From Cephalotrichum gorgonifer (Eukaryota; Ascomycota; Sordariomycetes; Microascales; Microascaceae), in NCBI GenBank assembly GCA_900312665.1, contig ONZQ02000002.1, forward strand, positions 124,001 to 188,000: a DNA stretch of 64,000 bases, written 5' to 3'. The notes under the pieces were generated by a model that made no database searches, was not told the origin of the DNA, and worked only from the letters and a program-made list of their open reading frames with translations. Position numbers and translations under genes: made by a program. How positions within the stretch are numbered: the first letter of the stretch is position 1; each line of letters begins with the position of its first letter. Positions 37,141-47,850 of the stretch are shown here, in pieces.

Positions 37141-37944
37141 TTAGCCCTTGTTTATGCGGCGCCAAACTTCGCTCTCCGCCGCGGCGATGTTGTTGCCCGC
37201 CGTCTGAGCCCATTTCTTTGCAATGCCCCATACCCCCTCCTCCTCGTTTTCTAGCTGGCTCCCCTGGCCCCAGTCCGAGCCAAGGGACTGCTGTTGCGGC
37301 TGCTGCTGCTGTTGGTAGCCGAGCGGTCCGGCCGGTGTGAACCCTTGTTGCTGGTAACCCCCCTGCTGATATCCCTGGGAGGGGTTACTCAGATCGGCCC
37401 CAGGGCTGCCCTCGTACAAGCTGGTCGGGCCTGGTCCCGCCGGGCCCGTAGCCACGGCAGTGCCTCTGGGACGGTAGGGTGCCGCTGGGGGAGGGATGCT
37501 CGCCTGTGGTGGCATGGTCGTGGGGTTTGGTATGGCATTCGCATCTACTCCTTTGCTCGCACATGGCGATATTGACTCTCCGGCCCTGGGCGGCGGTGGA
37601 ATGGCGGTTCGGCTAGGAGGAGTAGGAACCGCTCCCGGCTGCGGAGGCGGCGGGCTCATCCCCGCCCCGGGCGCGAATCCCGCCGTGGCAGTGGCGGGGG
37701 TGTACTGAGAATACGCCGTTGCTATGTGAGTTGTGGTAGGCGTCGGGTTCGGCGGACTCGGCCTCGCTCCGGGTTGCGGTGCTGGGTATTGTGCTGTGTT
37801 GGTTGGAGGCGGTGCTGTAGTAGTGGCGGCGTCTGGTCGGTTGGGCGCGCCGCGCGAACCAGGAACATCGACTGTCTTGGGGGTTACGCCTTCTGCCTTA
37901 GCGGCATTTATGGGGCTTTTCGTGAATATAGGAATGGGAGCCAT
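37141..37944 (-). CDS. Pro/Gln-rich small protein with conserved-looking C-terminal helix
   Basis: One uninterrupted frame of 267 aa starting MAPIPIFTKSP. The first 230 residues are dominated by Pro, Ala, Thr, Gly and Gln, with QQGGYQQQG and a poly-Gln stretch, and are surely disordered. The last 35 residues differ sharply: a mixed-charge amphipathic segment including EEGVWGIAKKWAQTAG and AAESEVWRRINKG, which looks like a conserved binding helix. I do not recognise a named family. No signal peptide or membrane span is visible. It is transcribed divergently from ARP8 across an 808-bp shared promoter region. Coding is supported by the intact frame and the composition change at the C-terminus. 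Confidence 0.75.
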   Translation of the reverse strand: MAPIPIFTKSPINAAKAEGVTPKTVDVPGSRGAPNRPDAATTTAPPPTNTAQYPAPQPGARPSPPNPTPTTTHIATAYSQYTPATATAGFAPGAGMSPPPPQPGAVPTPPSRTAIPPPPRAGESISPCASKGVDANAIPNPTTMPPQASIPPPAAPYRPRGTAVATGPAGPGPTSLYEGSPGADLSNPSQGYQQGGYQQQGFTPAGPLGYQQQQQPQQQSLGSDWGQGSQLENEEEGVWGIAKKWAQTAGNNIAAAESEVWRRINKG

Positions 37945-38752
37945 GGCGCTTTGGATGAAGGCTTCCGCTGGTTCTTCGGACAGGCGTTATCGGGGTGATT
38001 CAAGGAGACTATGTATGAGGTCTTCTTTGGCTTGAAGCGAAGCGCATTAAACGTGCTTTACGGCCCGTTGGTGTGTTTCTGAGAGTCAGGAATGAAGAGG
38101 GCCACCGTTGGAGTAAAAAATAGGGATGTCAATAAGGTGAAGAGTGGTTGAAGGAACAGACGTGATGGAAGGCCGCAACAGGCAGACAGATACGAGAGGT
38201 GGTGCTTGAGGGCGTGGATGACGTCAGGTGCGCTTACACGCAGTACAACGACAGATAAAGATGAGGCGGGGAACCTCAGATAGAATTATGGTATGAGAGG
38301 ATATTAAAATTCTGCATGTATATCCCTTAGCTTAGGAACCGACTTCTTTCGAGAAAACGGATTACACGTGAAAAGGATGGTTTAGAAATGTTACTGAGGA
38401 TGCTGTGAGTGCCACTCTTGCTTGTTTCATGGTTCCTGAACCACCGACATGCAATGTGGAGGGCGATTTTGATAGAGAAGCCAGCGGTCACCAGCTGTCA
38501 AATTCGATCTACAGCTGACAACTCGCGCAAAGTCGCGTCCCATCGGCTGTAGGCGCCCAAGCCTGGGCTAAGCTCGAACAAATGTAGGTTTGACAGAGAG
38601 ACGACGCCGATTTACTCCGTAATACCAAAGCTCGAAAGGTTCCTAGCAAGGACGTCTCAGCAACACTCTTTCCCACCCTTTGCACCGCGAAACCCTCACC
38701 ACCCCCGATGCATCGGTAATCCATCGAACCACTCCACCATTTCATCAACAAC
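37945..38752. promoter_or_regulatory. Divergent promoter region, Pro/Gln-rich gene and ARP8
   Basis: The 808-bp spacer between head-to-head genes has no coding region. A perfect TGACGTCA palindrome is at 38219-38226. The half nearer ARP8 is AT-richer around 38280-38400. Confidence 0.5.
38219..38226. promoter_or_regulatory. Perfect ATF/CREB-type palindrome TGACGTCA
   Basis: The 8-bp palindrome lies in the divergent promoter, about 275 bp from the Pro/Gln-rich gene start and 527 bp from the ARP8 start. It is the classic site for ATF/CREB-type bZIP factors. A perfect 8-mer can arise by chance, so occupancy is inference. Confidence 0.4.
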
Positions 38753-41170
38753 ATGGTCGGCAAAGTTAGCGAGAGGGTCCTCCTTCGGGAAGGTATGTGC
38801 TATGAGGTTCGCGCGGCTTTCGAGCAAGCGCTTTTGATTGTGCCTGGCGCCCTCGACCCCTTGATCTCTCGCTAGATCCCAACGCTAAGGCGCAGACTGA
38901 CCATTTTGCTCTCTCACAGGACTTGAAAGGACCGACAATGGCATGCGACAGACGAGCTGGCCGGACGTTGCGCCCATCAACCAGAAGAACTACTACACGT
39001 ACGAGCCACCCGTATCCTCGCCACCGGCAGAACACGGCGCTGACCAGAGTTTATCAGTGATTACATGAAGCGAGATGATCAGATACTAGCATTCCGACTA
39101 CAATCCGAGGCGAGTAGGGACCGGATGATCCAGACCGCCAAGGACAAAGACCGGGCTCTCGCCGCCAAAGCCGCCAACAACGAGGTGCCACTACCCATAC
39201 CAGAGCTACAGCCTGAGGACGGTACTCCCGCTACACCCGACGCCCTAGACCCATCAAGGGTCATTGTGATTCACCCCGGAAGCCAAAACTTGCGCATAGG
39301 CTTCGCTAGCGACGCCTTGCCGAAGACCGTACCCATGACCCTCGCCACGAAATTTCCACAGACCGAGTCCGAGATGTACGAGGCCCTCCCGAGGCGGAAG
39401 TTCGAGGCCAAGACCCAGGAGGAGGAGTACGGCGAGGAGTGGGTGAAGAAGTTCCAGAAGCACAGCCATGATCTCAAGATGGACATGCGCGCGAACAAGC
39501 GCAAGGTCCTGCCCAACTCTAAGGAGATGGTGCTGAACTTCAACCGTCGTACCGAGCCAGAAGAGATCCCTCAACACAACGACCCGCTGCAGATTGAGTG
39601 GACGGATGTGAATAGTCTAGACGACCCGAACTCTGCGGCGTCGTGCTTCATCGGGCACGAGGCGGAGAGGGTCCCCGACGATTCGGACCCGAAATTCAAA
39701 CTCTGGTGGCCGATGCAGCACGGGTGGCTGAATGAGGACGACTACACGGCAGCCGAGCATCTCCATGACGACTTCGAGACGATTCTGGACAAGGCCATCC
39801 GGCAAGAGCTGGGACTGACCAGGAACAGCGTGTGGAAGCAGTACAGCTGTGTCTTTGTCGTGCCCGACCTGTACGATAAAAAGTACGTCGAGATGGTACT
39901 GCGGTCTTGCATGACGTGGTTCGAGTTCAGCAGGGTCTGCTTCATCCAAGAAAGCATAGCCGCTACCTTTGGTGCGGGCTACACCCAGGCTTGTGTGGTC
40001 GACGTCGGGGCCCAAAAGACGTCGATTACGTGTGTCGAGGACGGCCTTTGCATGGAGGACTCCCGGATCAACCTCAAGTACGGCGGCTACGACGTCACCG
40101 AGACGTTTATGAAGATGATGCTACTCGACAACTTTCCCTACGAGGAAATCAACCTCCGGCGCAGGTACGACTTCTTGCTCGCGGAGGAGTTGAAGTCCAA
40201 GCACTGCACCATGTCCCAGGTGGACGTCTCGGTGCAGCTTCTCCAGTTCCACCTGAGAGCGCCCAACCAGCCTACCCGGAAGTATCAGTTCAAGGCGTAC
40301 GACGAGGTCATCCTCGCGCCCATGGGGTTCTACGACCCGGACCTCTTCGATAACAGCGCGAAGCTGAGGGGTCGGAGGAAGCTGATTGACCGGTCATATA
40401 ACGCGTACGACGTCGAGATTCCCGATGACCCCACTTCACAGGCGCAGCTCGCCATCCTCGCCCTGCAGAAGCCGTCTCTGGTGTCGAGCGGACTCCCGCT
40501 ACCGAATGACGTCTCGACCCCCGTCAAGGAGAAGCCGCATCCGTTCAACTTCCTCTCGCGCGTAGACGCTGCCTTGCTCAGCACGCCCGCCGCGTCCAAC
40601 GCGCCGTCGCCGGCCCCCGACGGCACCAGCACGCCCGTGCCCCCACCGTTCGTTTTCGGCAAGGACGGCCCCGCGAACGGCGGCAGTCCCGCGCCGAGTC
40701 AGGCTAGGAACGGCGGCGGTACGCCGGGTCCGGGGGGGCAGACGCAGTCGGGGCTGGCGTCATTCACGGAGCATGCCGCCCGTAGCGCGAAGTCTATTGC
40801 CGAGGAGCGCGACGAGGTTCTGCCCGTCGCGCCCCTCGACGTCGCCGTCCTAACGAGCATACAGAACGCGGCGCGCGGCGACGAGAAGAAGCTACGGGAC
40901 CTCCTGGGCAGCATCATGGTCATCGGGGGCGGGGCCAAGGTCCCGCAGTTCGCGACGGTGCTGGAGGAGAAGCTGAAGGCGCGGAGGCCCGACCTGAACG
41001 ATAGGATCCTGGTGAGCAGGAGCGCGAGGGATATGGATGAGCAGGTGGTGGTCTGGAAGGGAGCGAGCGTCTTTGCGAAGCTGCCTACGAACGATTCCTG
41101 GATTGTGCCTATGGAGTATGAGAGGCTTGGAACGAGGGCGCTACATCACAAGGTGCTCTGGGCGTGGTAG
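38753..41170 (+). CDS. ARP8: Actin-related protein 8, INO80 complex subunit
   Basis: Model: join(38753..38792, 38920..38998, 39058..41170), 743 aa. Arp8 with Arp4 and actin forms the module of the INO80 remodeller that senses linker DNA. The N-terminus MVGKVSERVLL continues through INQKNYYTDYMKRDDQ across the second intron (59 nt). Actin-fold signatures include IHPGSQNLRIGFASD (about 110-125, the first phosphate-loop region) and ACVVDVGAQKTSITCVEDG with KYGGYDVTETF in the centre. A Pro/Ala/Gly-rich insertion (roughly 535-615, with repeated STP and PAP) sits before the last actin subdomain, where SIMVIGGGAKVPQF is visible. Large insertions are typical of Arp8. Both introns are needed to join the N-terminal residues. 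The next gene follows on the same strand after about 700 bp. Confidence 0.95.
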
Positions 41171-41883
41171 GGGCATGGCAGCTCTCTACGGTTCACTTCA
41201 GGTGGACGTGGATTGTGATACGATTTGGCTAGGAGTTATGTTTTGTCTTTTCTCGAGGTTGGAGTTGTCAAGAGGTTCTAGGACAGGGTATGGGATGATA
41301 CTTTTTGCTTATACGAGGGTCTGGCTGGAAGAAAAAAAAAGTGTCTCAGTCCTCTCGTCGCGTGTAATATGGCAGAGCTTGGAAGGTTTGTATTGTTTTT
41401 TCCTTTTAGCGCGACATTGCGTGTTTAGCTTCCTTCGAAGCTATTGTATCCTACGGGCGGTCATTTCCAGTAACAACATAACTTTACCTCCATTATTGAA
41501 ACTGCGAACTCAATCTCGGGGGTTGATTTGGCTCTATGGAGTAAGTTGGTAACATTATAATATCGATCTCTTGGAGAAGACAATGAAGATTACATAATAT
41601 CGGGTGGTGGCGGCTCTTCCGGGTCGGAGCTCGTCCGACGTAGTTCGTAGCTAATAACGGCTGATCTGCTCCCGAGATCACTTAGCCAGCAGCAAAGACA
41701 GGGTAATCTCGATATTTACATCCCCAATCAGCAGATAGACCTGGCGTCTTTCCCCTGGTTTAACGCGACGTGATGTAATCGAAAAATCGACCCTAAGCAA
41801 CCGATACTAGAGCTCCTGCCCCCTCAGTTACGGCCACGATAATCACCTGAGAGCTTCGACCGCCGTCCTATCCAGTCTCAACA
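41171..41883. other. ARP8 3' region and MFS gene promoter
   Basis: A 713-bp spacer between same-strand genes. There is an A-run at 41333-41340 and a T-rich stretch at 41393-41406. No coding or RNA feature recognised. Confidence 0.5.
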
Positions 41884-43843
41884 ATGTCCTCGATATCCGA
41901 GTTCCTCCCGTTCTCGGCGTCGACGACGACGCCCCAGGCCCTCTCGTACCTCTTCGGAATATCTCTCTTCTCCATATCCTTCCTCGTGTTCCTCAACAGC
42001 AGCGTCTCGTTCGTCGTCACGGACTTGATTGGGCAGAAAGATGGAGTGGGCGATGTGTACGTTCGCCGCCGTGCCTCTCCCCGCTCTCTGCTCTACGGGG
42101 CCGCTCTACTTCCAAGTCCCGTGCTAACCCCATATCTCTGTATAGAGTCGGAACGCTAGGTTTTGCGGATGAGGTGGTGGCGCTCGTGGCGTGTCCGGTC
42201 TGGGGACTCCTCTCTGACCGGCTGGGCGTGCGCTGGGTTGCGGTGCTGGGATATCTCATTATAGGTGCTGCACTGGCGTTGTTCGTTCAGGCAAGGAACG
42301 TGTACCCTGATCTCCTCTTCGCGCGCATCTTTTTCGCCGTCGGTGCCTCTGCTGCGTGAGCGTCCCTCCCCTCCCGTCTCTTTTCCTTTCCCAATATACC
42401 CCATCTTGAACCAAGCGGCAGCGCTAACATTGGCCTCCCCGGACTAGCGCGACGATGGTGACGGCGATCCTCCCCTCCCTCACGGACGAGACCGAGCAGA
42501 AACCACACCACCACGTGCCTAAGCGTCGCCGCGCGACCCGGGTCAGCGACCTCTCCCTCGAGTCCGATGTGACTATCACCCCTGAGCGCTACAGCAACGC
42601 GTCCGCCTCGGCCTCGGCCTCTATCTACAGCGATGGTGATGGAGAGGAGGAGGAGGAGGAGGAGGAGGAAAGGAGGCTGGGCAGGCCGTCCGCGCTCGCC
42701 GGGTACGTAGGCGTCTTCACGGGGTGCGGAGCGCTGGTCGCGCTGTCACTATTCCTACCCCTGCCGGCGTGGTTCGGCGAGCTGGACGGGGTTAGTACTG
42801 GGGACGCGGTGAGGTACAGCTACTACGTCGTGGCGCTCGTGGCACTCGGGGTAGGGGGTTTTGTGTTCCTTGGGCTTGAGGGTCTGAGGGGGGAGGAGGG
42901 GAAGGGGTGGGGTGCTCTCTTGGGAGGCAGGAGGGACGAGGCTACGGAGCTGCCGGAGGACGGCGATGACTCACCACAGCAACCTGTCCTCCCCTATCTC
43001 CACCTGCTCAGGGAGGCCGTCACGCTCGGCTTTACCGACTCCAACATCGCCCTAGGCTACCTGGGCGGCTTCGTGGCCCGCGCGTCCACCGTCGCGATAT
43101 CACTCTTCATCCCCCTCTTTGTCAACACGTACTTCATCGGCAACGGCTTCTGCCACGGCTCCCCGCACGACCCGTCGCCGGAGCTCAAGAAGGAGTGCAG
43201 GGCGGCGTACGTGCTCGCCTCGATCCTCTCCGGCGTCGCGCAGCTGCTGGGCCTCATCTGCGCGCCGGCGTTCGGGTACTTCTCCAGTCGTCTGCGGCGG
43301 AGGAGCGGGGGCAGTAACGTCCCCGTGCAGGTCGCGGCCGTGCTCGGCATCGTGGGATACTTGGCCTTCCCCCGCCTGCGGAGCCCCGAGTTCAAGGACG
43401 TGGAGGGGCGCGGGGGCGGCCCCGTCGTGCTCCTCCTGGTGGCGCTCATGGGGGTGAGCCAGATCGGGGCCATAGTCTGCAGCCTGGGGTCACTCGGCCG
43501 GGGCGTGCTCAGCGAGGACTCGGCGCCCGCGAGGGGAGGAGGAGAGGGGCGGGATGGGTCGTGTGGGGAGGACACGGCGCTGCTAGGGCGCTCTCGGCCG
43601 GCGGCCCGCGACGTGCGGACAAGGGTGGCGCTGAAGGGGTCCGTGGCGGGGGTGTACTCGTGGTGTGGCGGCGCGGCGATCCTGCTTCTCACGAAGCTGG
43701 GGGGGTACCTGTTCGATAGCGTGGGCGGTGGAGCGCCCTTCTACATGATGGCTCTCTTCAACGGGATCTGGCTCGCGGCTAGCCTGGGGATTGATATGGG
43801 GAGGGAGTTTAGGTCACATGCGCGGGGACGATCTTCTCCTTGA
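41884..43843 (+). CDS. Major facilitator superfamily transporter
   Basis: Model: join(41884..42056, 42146..42355, 42448..43843), 592 aa. A first membrane span (about 20-42) precedes motif A, seen as GLLSDRLGVRW after the second span, the usual MFS loop 2-3 signature. The remaining spans come in pairs through the rest of the protein (for example ALAGYVGVFTGCGALVALSLFL, YVVALVALGVGGFVFLGL, YVLASILSGVAQLLGLICAPAFGY, GPVVLLLVALMGVSQIGAIV). An unusual hydrophilic insertion of about 70 residues with a run of nine Glu lies after the fourth span, probably in the cytosol. Substrate cannot be inferred from sequence alone. Both introns are phase 2 and are needed to connect the first four spans. Confidence 0.88.
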
Positions 43844-45248
43844 GGCGATGAGGAGGACCGAACGCTTACACGGCACTTACTTGTACGAGGAGAGCAGAGC
43901 AGCATTGCCGGCAGTGGTTATCAGGAACGGCTGCCTGTCATGATCAATACAGCCCATCGCATTGTTTGAGAATAGAAGCAAGGGTATCAAGTAGTTTTCT
44001 GTTTTGAGATATCTTCTAGCTAACGACGTCTACTACTCATTGGACGCGGACAACGGGTGTGCCCCTTGCTGGTCCTCACTCTCTTCGTGGCTTGTGTTGG
44101 CTTGTCGTGACGGTGCTTGTACGTCCGTGAGAGCTTCAAAGCCTTTGTTCCGACGTCATCCAACCCTGCTCCTTACAACGGAGTATCGTTTCGTGCCAAT
44201 GCCAATGCTGAGGATAATGCTAATGATAATGTTCCCTTATATGCCGTATCTCACTCCGAACTCGAGCTTCAGATTCAATGTGGGGTGGATTACAGGATGA
44301 ATGGTCTAGTTATTGTGAGTAAGAGAGTGGGACTGGACTGCGTGCAGTTGGACTCGTCTGCCGACAACCGGAGGGAGGAATATGGCGATGAAACCCATTG
44401 CTTGGCATTTTTGGCTAAAGTCATCTGCTGGCGCCCCACCCAGAGTCCAGAGTCGAGGTCCCGTGTGGCGAGCCCTAGCAGGGAGCCACTAAAGTGCTAC
44501 AAACGAAACAAGGGCTTTTTTGTAGGAAATTGTTTGGGCACTTTGTTTCTGTGGAGAAACGGGTGACTAATCGTTGAGCACCACGCACTCGTACAATGTA
44601 CATTACTCGTCCGGGTTCGACATCCGATGGATTGCAAAGGAAGCTTCCACCGTGCAAGCACGCGCACAGGCTACAGTGGGGCCTACGTCACGGCAACATG
44701 CTCCCAGCTCGTGCTCTTTCAGTGGGTAGCTGGGAGCTTTCTGTGGCGTCTCTAGCGATCATCGGCACTGTCTGTGGGAGTCCGAGGCCCTAACAATGGG
44801 CACAAGCGTCTTCCCGGCTCAGAAGCAAGTCGACCGCTCGAGACTGGGCCGAGGTACCTCTGTAATATTTCTCTCGTACGGAGTACTTGTGTGCGCTGCC
44901 ATTCATCTGTGTGCAAACCTCGTACCTCACACCACATCCTAGTTACTGGTAGACAACAGAATTTCCCCAATCCGACCAGCAACCTATCCACAATCTGTCG
45001 GCTTTGGCTCGTCTGTCCAATTAATTCTTTTCGCTCCGATTTTTGACCTTGCTCCTCCGAACCATTTTCCCACCGTCACCTTTTCCGCCTCTCCGCCCCC
45101 CCGAGATTCAATCGTCCCAAAATTTTTAGCGGTCATGAACTGCTAAGAATCTCGCCCAATACACCACCCCCTCCTTATCGAACCCGTTCTTGCTCCGGAG
45201 TGCCACCCACAAGGACACGCCTGTTGAGGCGAGAAACCACCGGCCAAC
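43844..45248. other. Intergenic gap of 1.4 kb before the Stm1-like gene
   Basis: No supportable gene. TAC-type hexamers occur near 43877 and 44877. The final 250 bases are pyrimidine-rich and likely the promoter and leader of the next gene. The frame at 44117-44566 has no domain and random composition. Confidence 0.5.
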
Positions 45249-47118
45249 ATGTCTGTCGCCTCCAAGGTATGTCGATGCGTGATATGTATCAACCTCGCTC
45301 GCAAGCGCAGCCTGCAACGGGAGCAGCAGCCAAGCGAGCAGACTTTGCATCGTGACTAGCGTCGGCCACGAGATGTGGCCCGTTGCGAGTCCTTCCCTTC
45401 CCCTTCCTGAGCCCGCCACAACCACCCCTGCTTGGCCTCAACAATACGACCACGCAAGCTTGCGCTCGTCGCTGCGTGCGAGTCCATTGTCAATCCTATT
45501 TCCAATTGCCTCAATCCTCGATTCATCCCATCCGTTCTCTGAGCTTAGCCATGCGCCGTCCGAATTGACAAGCTAACAATCTCTTCTCTTCCAGAACCTT
45601 TTTGACCTCCTCGGTACGCCGCCCCCCTCAAATACAGAAGCTAACGAAGCTGGGCATCGGCACGAGCCTCGCTCTCCCTCGCCCTCTGCTCCCGCTTCTT
45701 TCATCCGCTGCCCAGCGCTGCCCACTCCGTTTGGACCGCTGCTAATCCAGGTGCGCGACATATAGGCGAGGATGGTGATGCCCCTGCCGTGAGGGCCCCC
45801 CAGAAGGCTGCCCCGGCCGCCAAGGCCGATGCGTCCGCCAGGCCGGCGCAGAGCGCTAGCCGCCGTGGCTACTCTGGTAACGAGGCTGGTATGTGTTCCA
45901 ACCCCTTTGTTTCTCTCCCCTTTCCTTGATGCACTCGCCTCGGTTCCCCGCGTTTGGGCTCGCTTGGGGCCGCAGTGTGGGTTTGCGTCAAAAATATCAC
46001 CAGACACCCAGCGGCAGCCACGTGGAGCTTAGATATGTACCAGGATCGGCAGACCAGGGGCCGGAAACGATATCGGAAGTGATCTGCACACCCAGAGACT
46101 AACTCCTTGCAACAGCTTTCCGTGACCGCAATGCCGGCGCCGACCGCAACCGCTCCAAGGCTACCACCGACGAGGAGACGAGGGGTGCTGGCCGAGGTGG
46201 CCTCGGTGCCCGTGTCAGGGGTGGTAAGTCATGCCAGACACTATGCAGCCTCGGAGCCACCTGTCTTTCCGGGGAGCTTCGTGGTGCTCGACTCGACGCA
46301 CGGCTAACTGGGGTTTTTGTTTAGGACGTGGCGCTCGCCACCCCCGTGATCGCGATGACCGCCACTCGAAGAACATTGCTCCGTAAGCCTCCCTACAAAC
46401 CCTACAAGCCAGGTCCGAGCACACCGGACTTTGTCGAACCCTCCTTCCTAACATTGATGATAGCGGTTCCGAGAAGCAGGCTGCCCAGTCTTGGGGTGCC
46501 GCCGAGGGCCAGGCTGAGCTGAAGGATGAGGTCGCCGGCGAGGAGATGGCCCGTTCCGAGAAGAAGGCCGAAGGCGAGGCGGAGGCCAAGGAGGCCGAGC
46601 CCGAGGAGGAGGAGGAGAAGACCATGTCGTACGACGCCTACCTCGCCCAGCAGGCCGAGAAGAAGCTCGCTCTCGAAGACACCGTCCAGATCCGCCAGGC
46701 CAACGAGGGCAGCAAGCTCGACAAGAAGTGGGCTGCCGCCAAGCCCCTCGCCAAGTCCGAGGATGACGAGTTCATCTCCGCCGCCTCTGCCGGCAAGGCC
46801 AGGCGCGAGCGTGAGCGCAAGGTCAAGACTACCATTGAGATTGACAACCGCTATGTCGAGCCCGAGCGTACCCGTGGTGGTGCTCGCGGCGGCCGTGGCG
46901 GCCGTGGCGGTGCCCGTGGTGACCGCCCTGAGCGTGCCCCCCGCGGCGACCGCCCTGAGCGTGGTGATCGCCCCAGCCGTGGTGGTCCCCGTGGCGAGCG
47001 TGGTGCTCCCCGCGGCGGCCCCCGCGATGCCCCCCGTGGCGGTGCCCCTCGTGCTGCCCCTCGTGCTGCCATCAACACCAACGACCAGCAGGCCTTCCCC
47101 TCGCTCGGCGGCCAATAG
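45249..47118 (+). CDS. Stm1/SERBP1-like ribosome- and mRNA-binding protein
   Basis: Model: join(45249..45266, 45595..45613, 45766..45888, 46116..46223, 46325..46382, 46464..47118), 326 aa. The N-terminus MSVASKNLFDLLGEDGD matches the Stm1 start. A Stm1/HABP4-type middle (about 100-225) contains a Glu-rich run, MSYDAYLAQQAEKK and NEGSKLDKKW. The C-terminal third (about 237-311) is an RGG/Arg-Gly-Pro-rich RNA-binding tail, followed by INTNDQQAFPSLGGQ. Proteins of this family sit in the mRNA channel of dormant 80S ribosomes and affect translation and stress survival. The first two coding exons are only 18 and 19 nt. Five introns crowd the 5' half. At exon 3 a second acceptor (CCAG at 45747-45750) would add five residues in frame. 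Confidence 0.92.
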
Positions 47119-47850
47119 ATCCAGGTCACACGGCTACAGCCTGTGATACTCGATAAACACTGTCCCTAGGACCGTCCCGTCCGGCTATATTAACGTCGGA
47201 CGAAGATCAATTCCAAGTCTTGTTTCTCTCTCTCTCCCTGTTCCTCTCTCTCTCCGTATGTTCCTTTTTCTTTTTTTCCCGAGTCCGGGAGGGGGGGAGG
47301 TTATGGGTTTATTTTTCTCGCTCTAAAAGGGAAAGGGGAAGGGTAGGAATTCCTTTTTTATCTTGAGGAACAAAAAAGTTGTCTTATAGGAATTGAAAGT
47401 TTTTTTTGCTTGAAAACAGCCATTACCTAGTCTACTATTCTCTTGGCCCCTGGGCTGGATGAGGCGACGTGTAACTGTACTTGGCTTTGCGACATGCGTA
47501 ACGTTTCGCTATCCTACCGCTCGGCTTCCCACTTTGATTCCCCCCCTTCATTGTACAGATCCACCTATCACGCGTGCTTTCGGCGTTGGCTTCGTCAACA
47601 AGTGGTATCTAGGCGAAGGATTAGGTAGATAGGTTTTCAGGGGTGCGGTGTCTGCAGCTACAATCCTATTTGATGTCACGGTATTTCGTGCTACACGTAC
47701 TCTACCATCTGTACATCCAAAAACGAACAGCCCTTTAGAGATTAGAGAAAAAACATCGAAACAACCTATGTCTATCTACCTCTCCTCAAGCCAAAAATCA
47801 CTTTTTACAACCCTCTTCTTCGTCTTCATCTCATCGTGCAGAAACCCACA
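47119..47850. other. Convergent 3' region, Stm1-like gene and UTP10
   Basis: A 732-bp spacer between two convergent 3' ends. It contains CT-rich and T-rich tracts (47227-47280 and 47400-47408). No coding or RNA feature recognised. Confidence 0.5.

Noticed and set aside
44600..44640. GGGTTCGA word as tRNA B box
   Set aside because: No complementary T-stem and no cloverleaf could be drawn around it.
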